From Artocarpus heterophyllus (Eukaryota > Streptophyta > Magnoliopsida > Rosales > Moraceae): a stretch of 64,000 bases of DNA. The notes under the pieces are model-generated. The model was not told the origin of the DNA. It did not search any database and saw nothing but the letters and a program-made list of their open reading frames with translations. The DNA is taken from contig JAJQZP010000049.1 in NCBI GenBank assembly GCA_025403435.1, forward strand, positions 377,487-441,486, given 5' to 3'. Shown one piece after another: positions 36,255-47,515 of this stretch (positions are counted from its first letter, which is position 1; every line of letters begins with the position of its first letter). A program made the position numbers and the translations under genes.

Positions 36255-38593
36255 TTTCAATTTTGTTGATTGTTTCATCATATTGAACACATTGAATTCA
36301 GAAGTCATATTTTCGAAAGAAAATTTCATGCTACCATTTCTACAATTAATCAGAGCATTTGAAGTTACAAGAAATGGACGACCTAAAATAACAAGAACAT
36401 GAACATTTATATTTGCAACAGGTTAATTGTGTATCCAAAACAATAAAGTCTATTAGATAGTAAAATTTATCAATTTGAACTAACACATCCTCAACAACTC
36501 CTCTTGAAATTTTTACAGAATGATCTGCTAATTGAAGTGTAATAGATGTTGGCTTAAGTTCACCTAAACCTAACTATTGTTAAACAGAATAAGGTAAAAG
36601 GTTTACATTAGCACCAAGATCTAACAAAGCATGCTCAATTTGAGTATTTACTATGATACATGAAATGGTAGGACAGCCTGAATCTTTGTATTTTAATGAT
36701 AAATCATGTTAAATGATGGAACTAACATTCTCAGTTAAAAATGCAGCCTTAGTTACACTATGCTTTCTCTTAATTTTGTAATAGTCTTTAAAAAATTTAG
36801 CATAATAGTGAACTTGTTTGATTGTATCTAAAAGTGGAATGTTAATTTTGACTTGTTTGAAAAGTTCAAAAATTTCAGTATTTTTGTCAAATTTCTCTTT
36901 TAAAACCAAGGCTTAAGGAAGTGGAACCTTTGGAACTAATTTTTCTTTTGAAACACTCTTTTCTTTTTTGGAATTTTTCTCATCACTATTAATTTTATCA
37001 TCACTTTTCAAAGTCGAATTAACCTTTGATTTTTTGAAAGATTCATTTTATCAATAGCTTTTCCACTTCAAAAAGTTGTGACAAAATTAACAGTTTCTTG
37101 TTGTGATTGTGAACTAGAAGAGGCAACTTCATTTACAAATGGATAATGTACAGGTTGAGCAGGAAATTTGCCTTTTTCTTGAATGGGAAGTGAAGAAGTG
37201 AGTTTAGAAATGGACTCTTTAATTTCATGAATGTCTTGAGAGGTGCAAGTATTATTAACTTCCTGTTTTTGAATGAATGATTTTTGAACTTGCATGAAAG
37301 ATTGCAAAGTGTCTTCAAGTGTTTGACTCGAGAATGAAGGTTTTCAAAAAAAATTTGTAGAGGCCATTGAAAATTTTGAGAATTTGATGGAAATTATGGA
37401 TTTTGAGATTGTTGTGGAAAAGGTGGATGACTTTGAGAATTTTGTGGTGAAAGTGGTGGTGGTGGTTGAAATTGCTCTTGTGGTTGATCATTTCTCTAAC
37501 TAAAATTAGGATGGTTTCTCCACTGTGAATTATATGTGTCAGAATGTGAGGATGGAAATGGATTTCTAACTAGGTCCAATTGATTTCTGTAATTTACCTA
37601 TTCATTTGACTATTCCTTAAAAATTGGGCATTCATAAGTTGAGTGTCCTAGAGTTTGGTAAACACTACACAAAATTTCAATTTTGGGTTTTTGGACATTC
37701 CTTCATTCAATGGCTTCAATCTTTTTAGCCAAACATGTAGTCCTAGCATTTAGATCATTTTCTTGACTAAGTTGATGGACACCTCTTTAAGCATTAACAA
37801 GATTAGACCTAATTGAGCCTTCAAAATTACCATGTTGCTAGTATTGAGAGTTATAAGCCAAATTATCAAGAAAATCTAACGCTTCATTAGGTTCTGTATC
37901 AATGAATTCTCCATTACACATTGTTTCAACAAATTGATGGGTGTCAAGAGTTAAGCCTTCATAAAAGAAACAAATGTCATTTTTCAAAACCGTGATGTGT
38001 ACAAGAATTCAAAAATCCTTAAGATGTTCCCAACATTGAAAATAGACATTTTAGGAAAGGTTTTGAATTTTTTTCTTCAAATTATTTGTTTTATGAGTTA
38101 GAAAGAATTTTTTCAAAAACTCAGTTTGCATTTCTTGCCATGTACCTATTGACCTAGGTTTTGAAGAAGTAAACCAAGTTTTAGCTTTATCTTTTAAAGA
38201 AAAAGGAAAAAGCTTAACAATTTCATTTGAAACATTTTGGTCAATGAAGATAGCACAAACATCTTCAAACTCTCTTAGGTGCAAATATGGATTTTTAGAT
38301 TCTAAACTATGAAAATTAGGAAGCAAGTTAATCATTCCTAGTTTAAACCTAAAGTTATGAGCATTGAGAGAAAAAACATAACATGATGGAGTGGATTCTC
38401 AAGGTGGTTACAAATAATCTCTCATTGAACGAACAACAGGATTAATGATTTGTTGATTTATCATATTATTGTTATTAACACTTTCATCATTAGCCTTTTT
38501 TGGTGAATTTGAAGGCACAATAGAGACTAAAGGTGGTTCTAAACTTTTCATAATTAACCTACAATTTTTAGACTCACGAATCCAAACTGACAT
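36255..38593 (-). pseudogene. Athila/Tat-type gag-protease, 5' part
   Basis: Gag starts near 38593 (MSVWIRESKNCR). The capsid piece at 38335-38051 reads NPYLHLREFEDVCAIF, LFPFSLKDKAKTWF, WQEMQTEFLKKFF. A degenerate zinc knuckle CSVYQTLGHSTYECP lies at about 37640-37680 with one cysteine replaced. The linker region 37318-37068 is Gln/Ser-rich. The pre-protease block at 36909-36709 reads EIFELFKQVKINIPLLDTIKQV. The protease follows: LLDLGANVNLLPYSV (about 36610), LADHSVKISRGVVEDVLV (about 36500), then RPFLVTSNALINCRNGSMKF (about 36370). The catalytic triad is degenerate (DLGA) and there are stops. The frame is cut by the CACTA element at 36254 and continues at 31052. Confidence 0.75.
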
Positions 38594-39339
38594 ACAAATT
38601 ATTTGAATATTTACAAAATTTTATAAACAGATACTAAGCTTCTCTTTACTTAGGGAGAATAAAGTAGTGAATGAAAAGTATTTGCCTTGTTATTTTGTAG
38701 AATTTGAGAATTATATTTTTCAAGAATATCCCTACGAAAATTTGGTAGTGCTAAGGCTCCGTAAAAACCAATCTCCTCGTCAAAATAGCATTCCTAGAAT
38801 GATTGGTGTTGAAAAAATCTCCAAAAGTTAACTAGTTAAGGCACAGAATTTTGAACCAGTACCAGCCCCTAAACAGAACTTTCTCAAAAAATATTTTTCA
38901 CAAAATACAATTTATTTATTAAGTATTATGAAAAACCTACTCTAAAAGTTTATAAAGCTTTATTTATGAGGCAAAAACTTAAAACTAATCCTAAAACTAG
39001 AAAAATAAATATTTTACAAAAGAAAAGAAAGAAAAAAAATTATGATTTTATGATTTTTTTTGAATTTTTTTATTATTTTAAATTTTTATTTTTTGTTATT
39101 TTTCAATGAATATTAAAATAGTGATGTGAATAGTAAATAGCATGAATAGTACTACTATTATACAAACAATAACTTACAAAAAACGCATGCACATTTCTAC
39201 GTGAACAGTATTTAACACATGTAAAACAGAAAATATTAACAAAAAAAAGTAAAACAAAAAAAAAGAAAAGTTATTAATATAGAAAAAAGGAAAATGAAAA
39301 TATAATATACAAAATAGACTGCACTGAAAACAATACCGT

Positions 39340-39357
39340 TCCCCGACAACGGCCCCA
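39340..39357 (-). promoter_or_regulatory. primer binding site complementary to tRNA-Asp type
   Basis: Minus-strand TGGGGCCGTTGTCGGGGA resembles the TGGCGCCGTTGCCGGGGA site used by Athila and Tat elements, with two changes, and lies six bases inside the LTR. Confidence 0.8.
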
Positions 39358-39363
39358 AAAACT

Positions 39364-40674
39364 TGATCTCGCATTTGTTAATGCACTCTAAAATAACCTC
39401 AAGTATAAGTTTGTCTCAAGTAGTAATTACGCGATAAATCCGAGGTCGAACCCACAAGGAAAGATTTTATTCAGTTTCAGTACATATATTATATTAACTT
39501 TTTCTTTTTATTTAAGCTGAAAAAATTTGAGGATTAATATTTATTATTTACAAAATATATTTACAATATTTACACATTTTTTATACTTTGATTTTGACAA
39601 TTTGGAACTTTAATAACAAGAAACGCAGATAACATTAAAATAACTTAAGTAGAGTACCGATAAATTTGAAGACATAAAACAACGATAATAACAAGACTGA
39701 GGTCTAAAGGCTCTGTTTTGGCAATTATCTTAAATATATTTTAGTTTTCCTATTTATTTGTTAGTTGGTTTAAGAATACACTATGTCATCCTATGTCAAC
39801 AAAAAATAAAGAATCACCAAGCATTTGTTGTGCCATTCTATGTCTATAATGCAGCAAAAATACAACTTGATAAATGGGTAACATTTCAACATAACTTAAC
39901 TAAAATAACAATCAAGGTAATAAGTTAAGCATTTATCGAGCCATTCTCTATCTACAACCAATCAAGGTCCTCCTAAGCATTATCCGTGCCAATCTATGTC
40001 GTCGATAAATTGAAACCGTAATTTAGCTAAGAAAATATTCAATTCCTAAGTTTTTGAAGAAAAGAATTTAGCAAAAATATTTAAGGTAATTTTGCCAAAA
40101 TGTCCCCCTTTCTCCTCAGCTAAAAAGGAAATTAAAAAGAAATAATTAATAAAATACTACAGATATTATTGGGCATAATTTTTACAACATAAACTGAAAA
40201 ATATTTTACAAAAATCTAAACTAAAAACTAAAATAAAAAATAAAACTAAAAACTAACTATTTAAGCAGTAATTATATACTACGAAAAGGGGTTGCTGGAA
40301 ACATGAGATGAACCCTGTATTTATAGGTAAATTTTGCCCATTGTTTACAAATTTTTTAAACATTTCTTACTGTAGCATCGTTGAAAATTTTAAGAAGAAT
40401 TTTACATTTTTTTTCAAAAGCTTTTCTCCTTTTTTCAACACCATTCTCGGTTCAAGAGAATGCAAATCCAAGCTTGAGATTATCTACGTCGTGGCAACTG
40501 GTAGTATCAGTCAGCCAAAATCTAAGCCATAGAACAAGCAATCCAACGGTCAAAAATTACGAGGAAGAGTAGGGTCAGGTGGGCCAGGTCAGGTCAGGTG
40601 GGCCATAGTGAGAAATATTAATGCAACATGATTAATTTTAATGTTAAGAAAAGTGAATTTTTTAAGTCTCATCA
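39364..40674 (-). repeat. 5' LTR of Athila/Tat-type gypsy (1311 bp)
   Basis: Element-strand TGATGAGACTTAAAAAATTC to ATGCGAGATCA (TGAT...ATCA). Followed by the PBS. Contains the GGGTTCGACCTCGGATTTATCGCG block near its 3' end and a small repeat of GGTCAGGTGGGCC near 40573. Lacks about 750 bp present in the 3' LTR. Confidence 0.75.
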
Positions 40675-41696
40675 ATAATCTAAATTTTTTTATTGCTTTA
40701 ACTTCAACCTTCTTATCATTGCCCACATAGATGTATCTTTCACCATCATTTTTTTCTTAGTACCTAGACACATCGATGTGAGTGGTTCTCCTAGAATCTA
40801 TCCACCATGTATGTTTAGGTACTAAAGTTAAATTAACCTCAAAACGAACCAAATTAAGAAGCATATCTTTCTTAGCACGCTAAGCGTGGTAGTTTGTGCA
40901 ATACTTCTTCTTATGTCCTATAGCTCTATAGAAGAAATAGCCCTTACCTTTTGGATTATCTGGTCTCTTTTGTTGTTTCTTTTGAGGTGCCATAATTGCA
41001 GCTTCCTTATCCTTCTTTCTTTTCTTCCCTGTATCCTTCGAAGTATTAGCCAAGTGAACACTTTTTGTCTTCTCTTGCTTCAGCCTTTCTCTTCTTGCAA
41101 ATAGTGTGAGATGAACTTATTAAGAGACCAAGTCTTCTTTTGGCAGTTGTAGCTCACCTTGAACTGACTAAATTGTGTGGGAAGAGATATTAGAACCAAA
41201 TGCACTAGTAAGTCCTTAGAGAGGTCAAGCCAAAGTTCTGTCAACTTTGCGCAAGATGAGACATCTCCATGATGTACTTCCTGATGTTCCCTTTAGCTCT
41301 ATATCTCATTAAGATGAGGCTTGCTAAAAGAATACTTGTTTCAACCTTTTTTATTTTTAGCAAATCTATTCTCAATGTCCTCAAGGAACTCTTTAGCAGT
41401 CTTTATCGTTTTCAATATAGTGCCCCTGAATGCTTCCAGAATGGCCTTCTTTATGATCATCATACACATGCAATTTGACTCTCCCACATATCCATGTCCC
41501 TCTTTTTATTAGAGGAACTTTTATCTATAGGAGGTGTAGAAGAAGAAACCCTTAAAGTAAGGTTGAGATCTATGACTCCGAGAATTATAAGGAGTTTCTC
41601 TTTCCATGATTTGAGGTTGCTACCATTCAGCATTGGAAGAGAATTGATGTTGGCAGTAATTTTTAAAGCATAACTAGTAGCTGAATCAGAGAACAA
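40675..41696 (-). pseudogene. outer copia gag-protease remnant
   Basis: Gag starts at 41696 (ITANINSLPMLNGSNLKSWK, IILGVIDLNLTLRV) and has a stop near 41460. Later pieces resemble MIIKKAILEAFRGTI and FLEDIENRF (about 41460-41370), a lysine-rich linker, and a decayed zinc knuckle (FYRAIGHKKKYCTNYHA, about 40880-40935). The protease start WWIDSRRTTHI (about 40790) has the active-site D-S-G altered to D-S-R. The sequence stops at 40674 where the Athila/Tat-type LTR begins, so integrase and RT are missing. Confidence 0.75.
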
Positions 41697-42957
41697 TATA
41701 ACTAACGAAAAACAAACTCACATAAGAATCCAAAATAACAATAATAAATCCAAAAAAAGATAAACCCATCTCAAGATACCAAACACTCTATTAATACTTA
41801 GTCTTTAGACAGAAATATTAACTTGTAAGGGATATCTTGGTGTAGTAATTAAACACTGACAATAAGAACATGTCGAACAATAAATATTCCTTTGGACCGA
41901 TTTGTTGGTCACATGTAATACTGATAATCATCACGTGTTTATTACGACAAGTGTACATGCAATTTTTTCAAATATTGGCCTTCCTTTGGGTAGGCCAATA
42001 TTTACATAAGTTACATGGACATAACTATTTATATTCTAAAACAAATTAATTTTTACAAGAGAGGTCACTTTGGTAACATGATCGTTTAGTTAATTCGTCT
42101 CAAAATATATATAAAATACTAATATTTGAATTTAAAATTGCACCAAAAATGGCCAAAATTAAAAATTAAAATTAAAAATTAAAAAATTTTGGTCAAAAGT
42201 CAACTAGTCAAAGTCAACCATCAAAGTCAGCTGTTAACTGGTGAACTTTGACTGGGTCGGCTAATTCGGGTAGGGTGGACCCAACCAATATCCTAAAACC
42301 ACCCCCTCTCTTTTCTTTCATGGGCCCAAGCCCGTATATGCCTTCTCATTTTTTTTTTGGGCCACCCAAAGGTTTAACCGTTAGGTTCTTTATAGTCACG
42401 GGACCAATTGGGCCCATTTAAGACACCTTTAGATCTGGGCCAAAGCCCAAAACATGCCCAAAATCCTAGGGTCTTTCGACCCCTTGGGAGAACAAAGAAT
42501 AGGCAACTTAATGGCCACCATTGGAATTGCTACAGCCAAAAGGCCGCGACTCCTTCTCCAACCGACGCGTCTTGACTGCCATGTCCAGAAAGGGCTGATG
42601 TCTGCGATAACAAAGCCAGCTGCTAGCCAAAACACCACAACCCACTTTTTTTAATTTCTTGATTTGGTAGCTTAAGCCGCCACTCTTCCCTAATGCCACC
42701 GTAGCCTCTCCTTCTTTTGGCAAAGCCTGAGGGCTACACCCGAACTTCTTCACCGGCAGCGATAAGGATGTTGCAGGCTACCTTTTTTTTTTTTTTTCTC
42801 TCAACAGATGTGCATTATATGATTACGAACAGGCCAATTTCATTAAAAAAAATGATTTCATTCTAAATCATATACATATATATGTTCATATATACATATA
42901 TTACCAATTCAATCGAAACCAAAAATACATATGTATATTCAACCAAATCCAAACTTG

Positions 42958-43000
<43 letters not shown>

Positions 43001-43190
43001 TGCATAAACTAAATTCAACAAATATATATATATATAAACTGAATAACATAAAATATTAAACCAAAAGTTCTCCAAATAGCTGTTTTCAAATTCAACAATT
43101 TTAAAGAAAGCATAGATTGTTAAATTTGAGAATTTTCTTACGAGAATCAATCTAGAAAATTATTGATTCCTAATGATTTAAGATTAAGAG
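41697..43190 (-). other. outer copia leader
   Basis: Noncoding region between PBS and gag. Contains the (TA)n run 42963-42997 and a GC-richer block at 42230-42770 whose short frames do not match a family I know. Confidence 0.5.
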
Positions 43191-43203
43191 GCTTTTGATA
43201 CCA
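43191..43203 (-). promoter_or_regulatory. primer binding site, outer copia
   Basis: Minus-strand TGGTATCAAAAGC two bases inside the LTR end; initiator-methionine tRNA type. Confidence 0.7.
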
Positions 43204-43205
43204 TT

Positions 43206-43800
43206 TGTTAGAACGAAATATTGTGATGAAAACCATCATCAACCAAAACTATTCATGTCAAATCACTGAGATAATTCATAAGATGCAGAAGCTAATCTGA
43301 GTCTATTAATTATGATGTGATTCCTGAGTCATTAGGTTGAAGATGTTTCAAGTCTGGTACGCAAATCCTCCTTTAGAGAATGCTCTGTAATCTTTCTGTA
43401 GATGGGTTATAGAAAAATAATGTATGTACTGACTTAGAGACTATAACCCTTTTTATATAACTACTAACCCTAACAGTTATCCTTAATTATCAAATCCTCC
43501 TTTAGAGAATGCTCTGTAATCTTTCTGTAGATGGGTTATAGAAAAATAATCTATGTACTAACTTGGAGACTATAACCCTTTTATATAACTGCTAACCCTA
43601 ACAGTTATCCTTAATTATCAATTTAGCCCATCATGAAATCAATAATTATATCTTGGCCTCTACACATAGGAGGCTCATACTTAATGAAGCATTAAAAGCC
43701 TAAAACCTAAATTGATCTCTTTAATTATGCTAGCCTTATATGATAGCTTTTAATGCACATTTATTGAATATATTTGCCCATAATTGGATTTATTCCAACA
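43206..43800 (-). repeat. outer copia 5' LTR (595 bp)
   Basis: Element-strand TGTTGGAATAAATCCAATTA to ATATTTCGTTCTAACA. Includes an internal tandem duplication of about 129 bp (43362-43490 and 43491-43619). Followed on the plus strand by TTAAA. Confidence 0.75.
43362..43619. repeat. 129-bp tandem duplication in LTR
   Basis: CAAATCCTCCTTTAGAGAAT... is repeated from 43491 with only a few substitutions and a one-base indel. Confidence 0.9.
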
Positions 43801-43805
43801 TTAAA

Positions 43806-45745
43806 TTCATACAAAACATTATATATAGCACGCTTAATGACGATGAACCTAACAATTTTGTAGATGGATTTTGGTGATAATGGGTGTGTAATCTTCTTGA
43901 GTTGTGGTTGTTTTTTCCCCGAAACACCAGTACGTTGTATGACTTGGAGTTTAAGAATCCGTGCTTGACCTTTTTTTTTTAATTGACATGTATGTAACTT
44001 ATGGGAAACAAAAAAATAAATAAAGTTTCGAGGAGAAATAATATTATATTGTATATGAAAATGTACAAAGTAAGAATAAAATTAATGCATTAGGTAGATC
44101 ATGTAGCCGAACCCTACTCTCATAAGAAGTGAATTTTTGCACAGTGTGAAGATGAAACTTTGTCCCTTATGGTGCATGATGTCGTTTGACATGCAATTTA
44201 TCGTCCCTATTTATATGGGATTATAATTATAGTCTTATCCTTTAGATGCTGTAAATTAATTTTTATAATTATATTAAACAATTAGGAATTATGAAATTTT
44301 TATAATTGAATTTGATGAGATTCTTATTAAAAATCACTGGATAAAATGTAAATAGAACTTAACGAAAATAATAGTGAAGTTAGAACATCTTTAAGCGTCA
44401 GAATAATTGATGTTGTTATAGGAAGGAATAAAATTTTCCAGCTAATTCATCGCTACAAGTCAAAGCTATAGACTTGTAGCGAGGAAATTCTCTTTTATTG
44501 CTAAAATTAGCAATGAATGTTTTTCTTGATATTTAGGTGCATAGCATGCTTCTATACCGATGAAAAGTTTAGTCTTGTGGGTCCTTTTATTCAAAGAAAA
44601 AAATATCACTCTCTCAAGAAGAACCCAAAATGATATTTAGAGTGAAGAAAAGATCAAAAAGTTTGAGCAAAGCAGAGTCCAAAAACCTATGAAAACTAAG
44701 AACATGCAACAAAAAAAAAAATGCAAACTAATCAAATGAAAGACTAAAACAAAGTTCAAATATCTCTCATATCAAACACCAAGTATTTACAACTTCTCGA
44801 ACCAAACAACAAATTGACATGCACTTATAGCTAAGCCTTCAAGCAAGGGGAAAACCAAAAATTGTCTTTCTTCAACACTTTGAGAGGAGTCATGGTTACT
44901 TTTCCATAGAACTAAGCCTTTCTTCTACTGATTGGTGGAGTGAAGATCGCTACATGCGCAAAGCAATGTCTAAGAGACCTTGATCATCATATGGTCATTT
45001 GAATTGACTCAGCTGATATTTATCTTTCATCTAATATTAAAAGATTTTGTTGTATACCTTAATTTGAAGAAGTTGGAAACACTAACGCAAAGCAAAAAGT
45101 AAACTATGTTGGTCATCAAGAAAATGTTAAGAGAAAATTACAGAATACGAGATTGTATGTTAAATTATTTTCACGGGTTATTTTAACAATCAAAATAAAA
45201 CAAATAATTTAGAAAGAATTTATATAAAGATTTAATTATTAAATTTTAATAATTATAATTTTCGTTTGTAATTACAATCTCTACCTCTAAATTTCACTAG
45301 TTTAATCATCATCTCTTTGGCTAAAAAATTATGCCAACACCTTCTGACTAAGCCGAGAATGCAGTGAAGCGATGTGATTGGCATCGCACAAACAAAGGGG
45401 GACGTTGGGGTCTTAAACACGAATGCGAATCGTCTATCTACATCTCGGTCTTGCTCTCTATCCCACCAATCAATGATTGGCACAATTGCTATTCAATAAA
45501 ACCACTAACAGAGTAACAAACCCATCACTTGGATATTTTTCCCTATATATTTTTAAAGGAAAAAATTAAATACAATAAGAGACACTTTTCCCCCATTAAT
45601 AGGGCATATATTATAGACCATAGAATTACCGCTGTTAGTCATAAAAGGTCTACAAAATTGGTGTGAGATGGGTCATTGATGATTAAATGGGAAAGGACAC
45701 ATTGATGAAAAGGTCGTTCTTCTTTTTTCTTTTTTCTTTTTTTTT
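43806..45745. other. host intergenic DNA, no gene seen
   Basis: About 1.9 kb without a convincing coding frame. A small inverted repeat GCTACAAGTC...GACTTGTAGC lies at about 44452-44480. The 76-residue minus-strand frame at 45253-45483 has no recognisable motif. Confidence 0.45.
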
Positions 45746-45871
45746 TGTGGCCTTCTCCCACAACTCCAACATCAGCTTCGTCGAGCTTTCCTTATATGCC
45801 ACCGACCACGGCTTGCGCACCCCACGCAGACTGCACCAAGAACTTGCAGCCTTAACATTTCTTGCCAGATT
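45746..45871 (+). pseudogene. UDP-glycosyltransferase fragment, upstream part
   Basis: The GC-richer stretch reads NISFVELSLYATDHGLRTP then RLHQELAALTFLARF. This resembles the plant UGT region after the first beta strands (pattern NIxxxELPFxSxDHGLPP followed by a helix). A block of about 20 residues normal for the family seems absent. It ends at the copia B target site (AGATT at 45867). The N-terminal UGT part was not found upstream; the preceding frame is a T-run translation. With the downstream part it forms an interrupted relic. UGTs transfer sugars to small molecules in the cytosol. Confidence 0.55.
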
Positions 45872-46347
45872 TGTTATTTTTAATTTATTTATTATTATTT
45901 ATTTAGTTTTTTAAATAATAATAAATAAATAAAAATAAATTTAAGTGGTCTAATAGACACGTATTTTCTAAAGGGTGTCAACCAAAGGGTATTCAGAACT
46001 GTTATAACGCTTCAAAAAAAATATCTCTTTTCATGAAAGGTCACGTACACCCTGATGGTGAGTGTCTATAAATAAATATCACGTTAAAGAGGGTCCCTAA
46101 GTCTATGCAATTATTCAGAAATACACCATCTCTAAAATTACAGAAGGTTTAGAAGATTCTCTTTCTTTCACAAGTTTTGTTTCTTCAGGAATTCTTTTCA
46201 AAAAAACTCTCCATTCATTCATCAGATTATCAATGGCTGGAGGTCAGTTTTCGTTCTTTACGTTTCCACATTTAGATGATTTTCATGCAATTTAGTTTAT
46301 GCATATATGAAAAATCATAACTCTATTTATATGTAAATATTCTTACA
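45872..46347 (+). repeat. copia B 5' LTR (476 bp)
   Basis: TGTTATTTTTAATTTATTTA to AAATATTCTTACA. Contains an inverted AT-rich pair (ATTTATTATTATTTATTT and AAATAATAATAAATAAAT) near its start, and TCTATAAATA (about 46066), which may be the TATA box. Confidence 0.95.
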
Positions 46348-46349
46348 TT

Positions 46350-46363
46350 TGGTATCAACAGCG
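46350..46363 (+). promoter_or_regulatory. primer binding site, copia B
   Basis: TGGTATCAACAGCG begins two bases after the LTR; initiator-methionine tRNA type with variations. Confidence 0.75.
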
Positions 46364-46629
46364 TGGTTTTTTCTCTGCCTTGATATATCTGAATTGAGTT
46401 TTTCAAAATACTCAAAACTTTGTTGAATTTGAAATCTTTTTTTTTTTGATGTTTTTTGATGAAAACCAACGTTAGAAATCATTAGGAAATTGTTTTTCTA
46501 ACACTTCTGGGTTTTTAAAACATCAATTTTGGTACCCATAAGGTATAGAAACGATCGGGTCTGCAATTGGACCCATTTGGGTCAAATTCGGGCGAAGAAG
46601 ACCTGAATAACGAGGAAAATCGAAATCAA

Positions 46630-46805
46630 GGGCCAAAAACGACATGTCGTTTTGGCCCGTTGAGGCTGCGTTTCTGACCTTAAAAATGACATGTCGTTTT
46701 TCATAATGAAAAATGACATGTCGTTTTTCACTGAAAGAGGGTGGCCATTCTTGTCAAAATGACACGTCGTTTTCGGGGCTTATGCCCAAAACGACATGTC
46801 CTTTT
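46630..46805. repeat. five copies of an 18-bp palindrome in copia B leader
   Basis: The core AAAACGACATGTCGTTTT is its own reverse complement. Copies lie at 46636-46653 (extended by GGGCC/GGCCC arms), 46682-46701, 46708-46729, 46756-46773 and 46788-46805. The last four have single-base departures, mostly TGACATGTCG or TGACACGTCG. They lie between PBS and gag. Confidence 0.9.
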
Positions 46806-47515
46806 TTAGGCATGAAAAATCAAAAAAAAAATTTCTTTTAAGATTTTTAATTTGGGTATTTTGGAAAATTGTTTTCTTTTTTAATAAATCTAAAATTAAT
46901 TATAATGAAATCTAAAATTTTATTATTTATATTTAAATAAAATTTTAGAAATTAATTTTAGATATGTTATTGAATTTATGCATAATTTATTTTGCATGTA
47001 TTCTTTAGTTGTTATTTCTTTTAATACATGTAAATTTATGAATATTTTATGCATGAAAATTAAATGTCTTCGGTGATTTGTATAATTTTATTTAATTTAA
47101 GAGTAGCCACAGCATCTTAGATTATATTAAAATTATACGTTAAGTTTTTAAATCACATTTAGTTAAACGGACATTAATTGTAACTAATTATGTTTAGTAT
47201 AGTGAAATTTATCCCACAGAAAATTTTGTTATATTAAATATGATTGGTTAGGATGAAATATTGAACTATTTTCTTAATTTGCCCACAGGGATTAAGAAAT
47301 GGAATATAGTTTAATAGTTTGATCATATGGTTGTATGTGAATCAATGTGAATTAGAAACTTAGCCCACAGGCAGTTTTTATGTCATATGATTCATAATTT
47401 TTGTTGCATGATTTACATTGGTAAAACATGACATATAGTTATTAGCTTCAAATTTTGTGACATGAGCATGTATGTTTGATGTATTGCAGTAATTCAACCT
47501 GTTAATTTATCTGAT

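Larger units (their letters stand above)
27960..40674 (-). mobile_element. Athila/Tat-type gypsy lacking pol, with a nested CACTA
   Basis: Minus-strand element: 5' LTR 39364-40674, PBS 39340-39357, gag and protease from 38593 to 36255 continuing at 31052-30867, a long 3' noncoding region, PPT at 28929, and 3' LTR 27960-28928 (truncated). RT, RNase H and integrase are absent, so it depended on a helper. CACTA element 31056-36251 sits inside the region just after the protease. Both LTRs start TGATGA on the element strand. Confidence 0.75.
17761..43800 (-). mobile_element. outer old copia element carrying a 26 kb nested cluster
   Basis: The first 67 bases (17761-17827) align with the inner end of the LTR at 43206 (about 56 of 67 identical by eye). 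The left flank (17756-17760) is TTAAA and the right flank after 43800 (43801-43805) is also TTAAA. The simplest reading is one minus-strand copia element: 5' LTR at 43206-43800, leader and gag at 40675-43190, and a 3' LTR that survives only as its last 67 bp because a Tat gypsy inserted into it. The rest of its interior was overwritten by insertions and deletions. Confidence 0.5.

Noticed and set aside
42863..43150. 95-residue minus-strand frame with Ile-Tyr repeats
   Set aside because: Translation of a (TA)n microsatellite and flanks.
45253..45483. 76-residue minus-strand frame in the intergenic region
   Set aside because: No recognisable motif, no second exon or promoter signal; kept only as unexplained.
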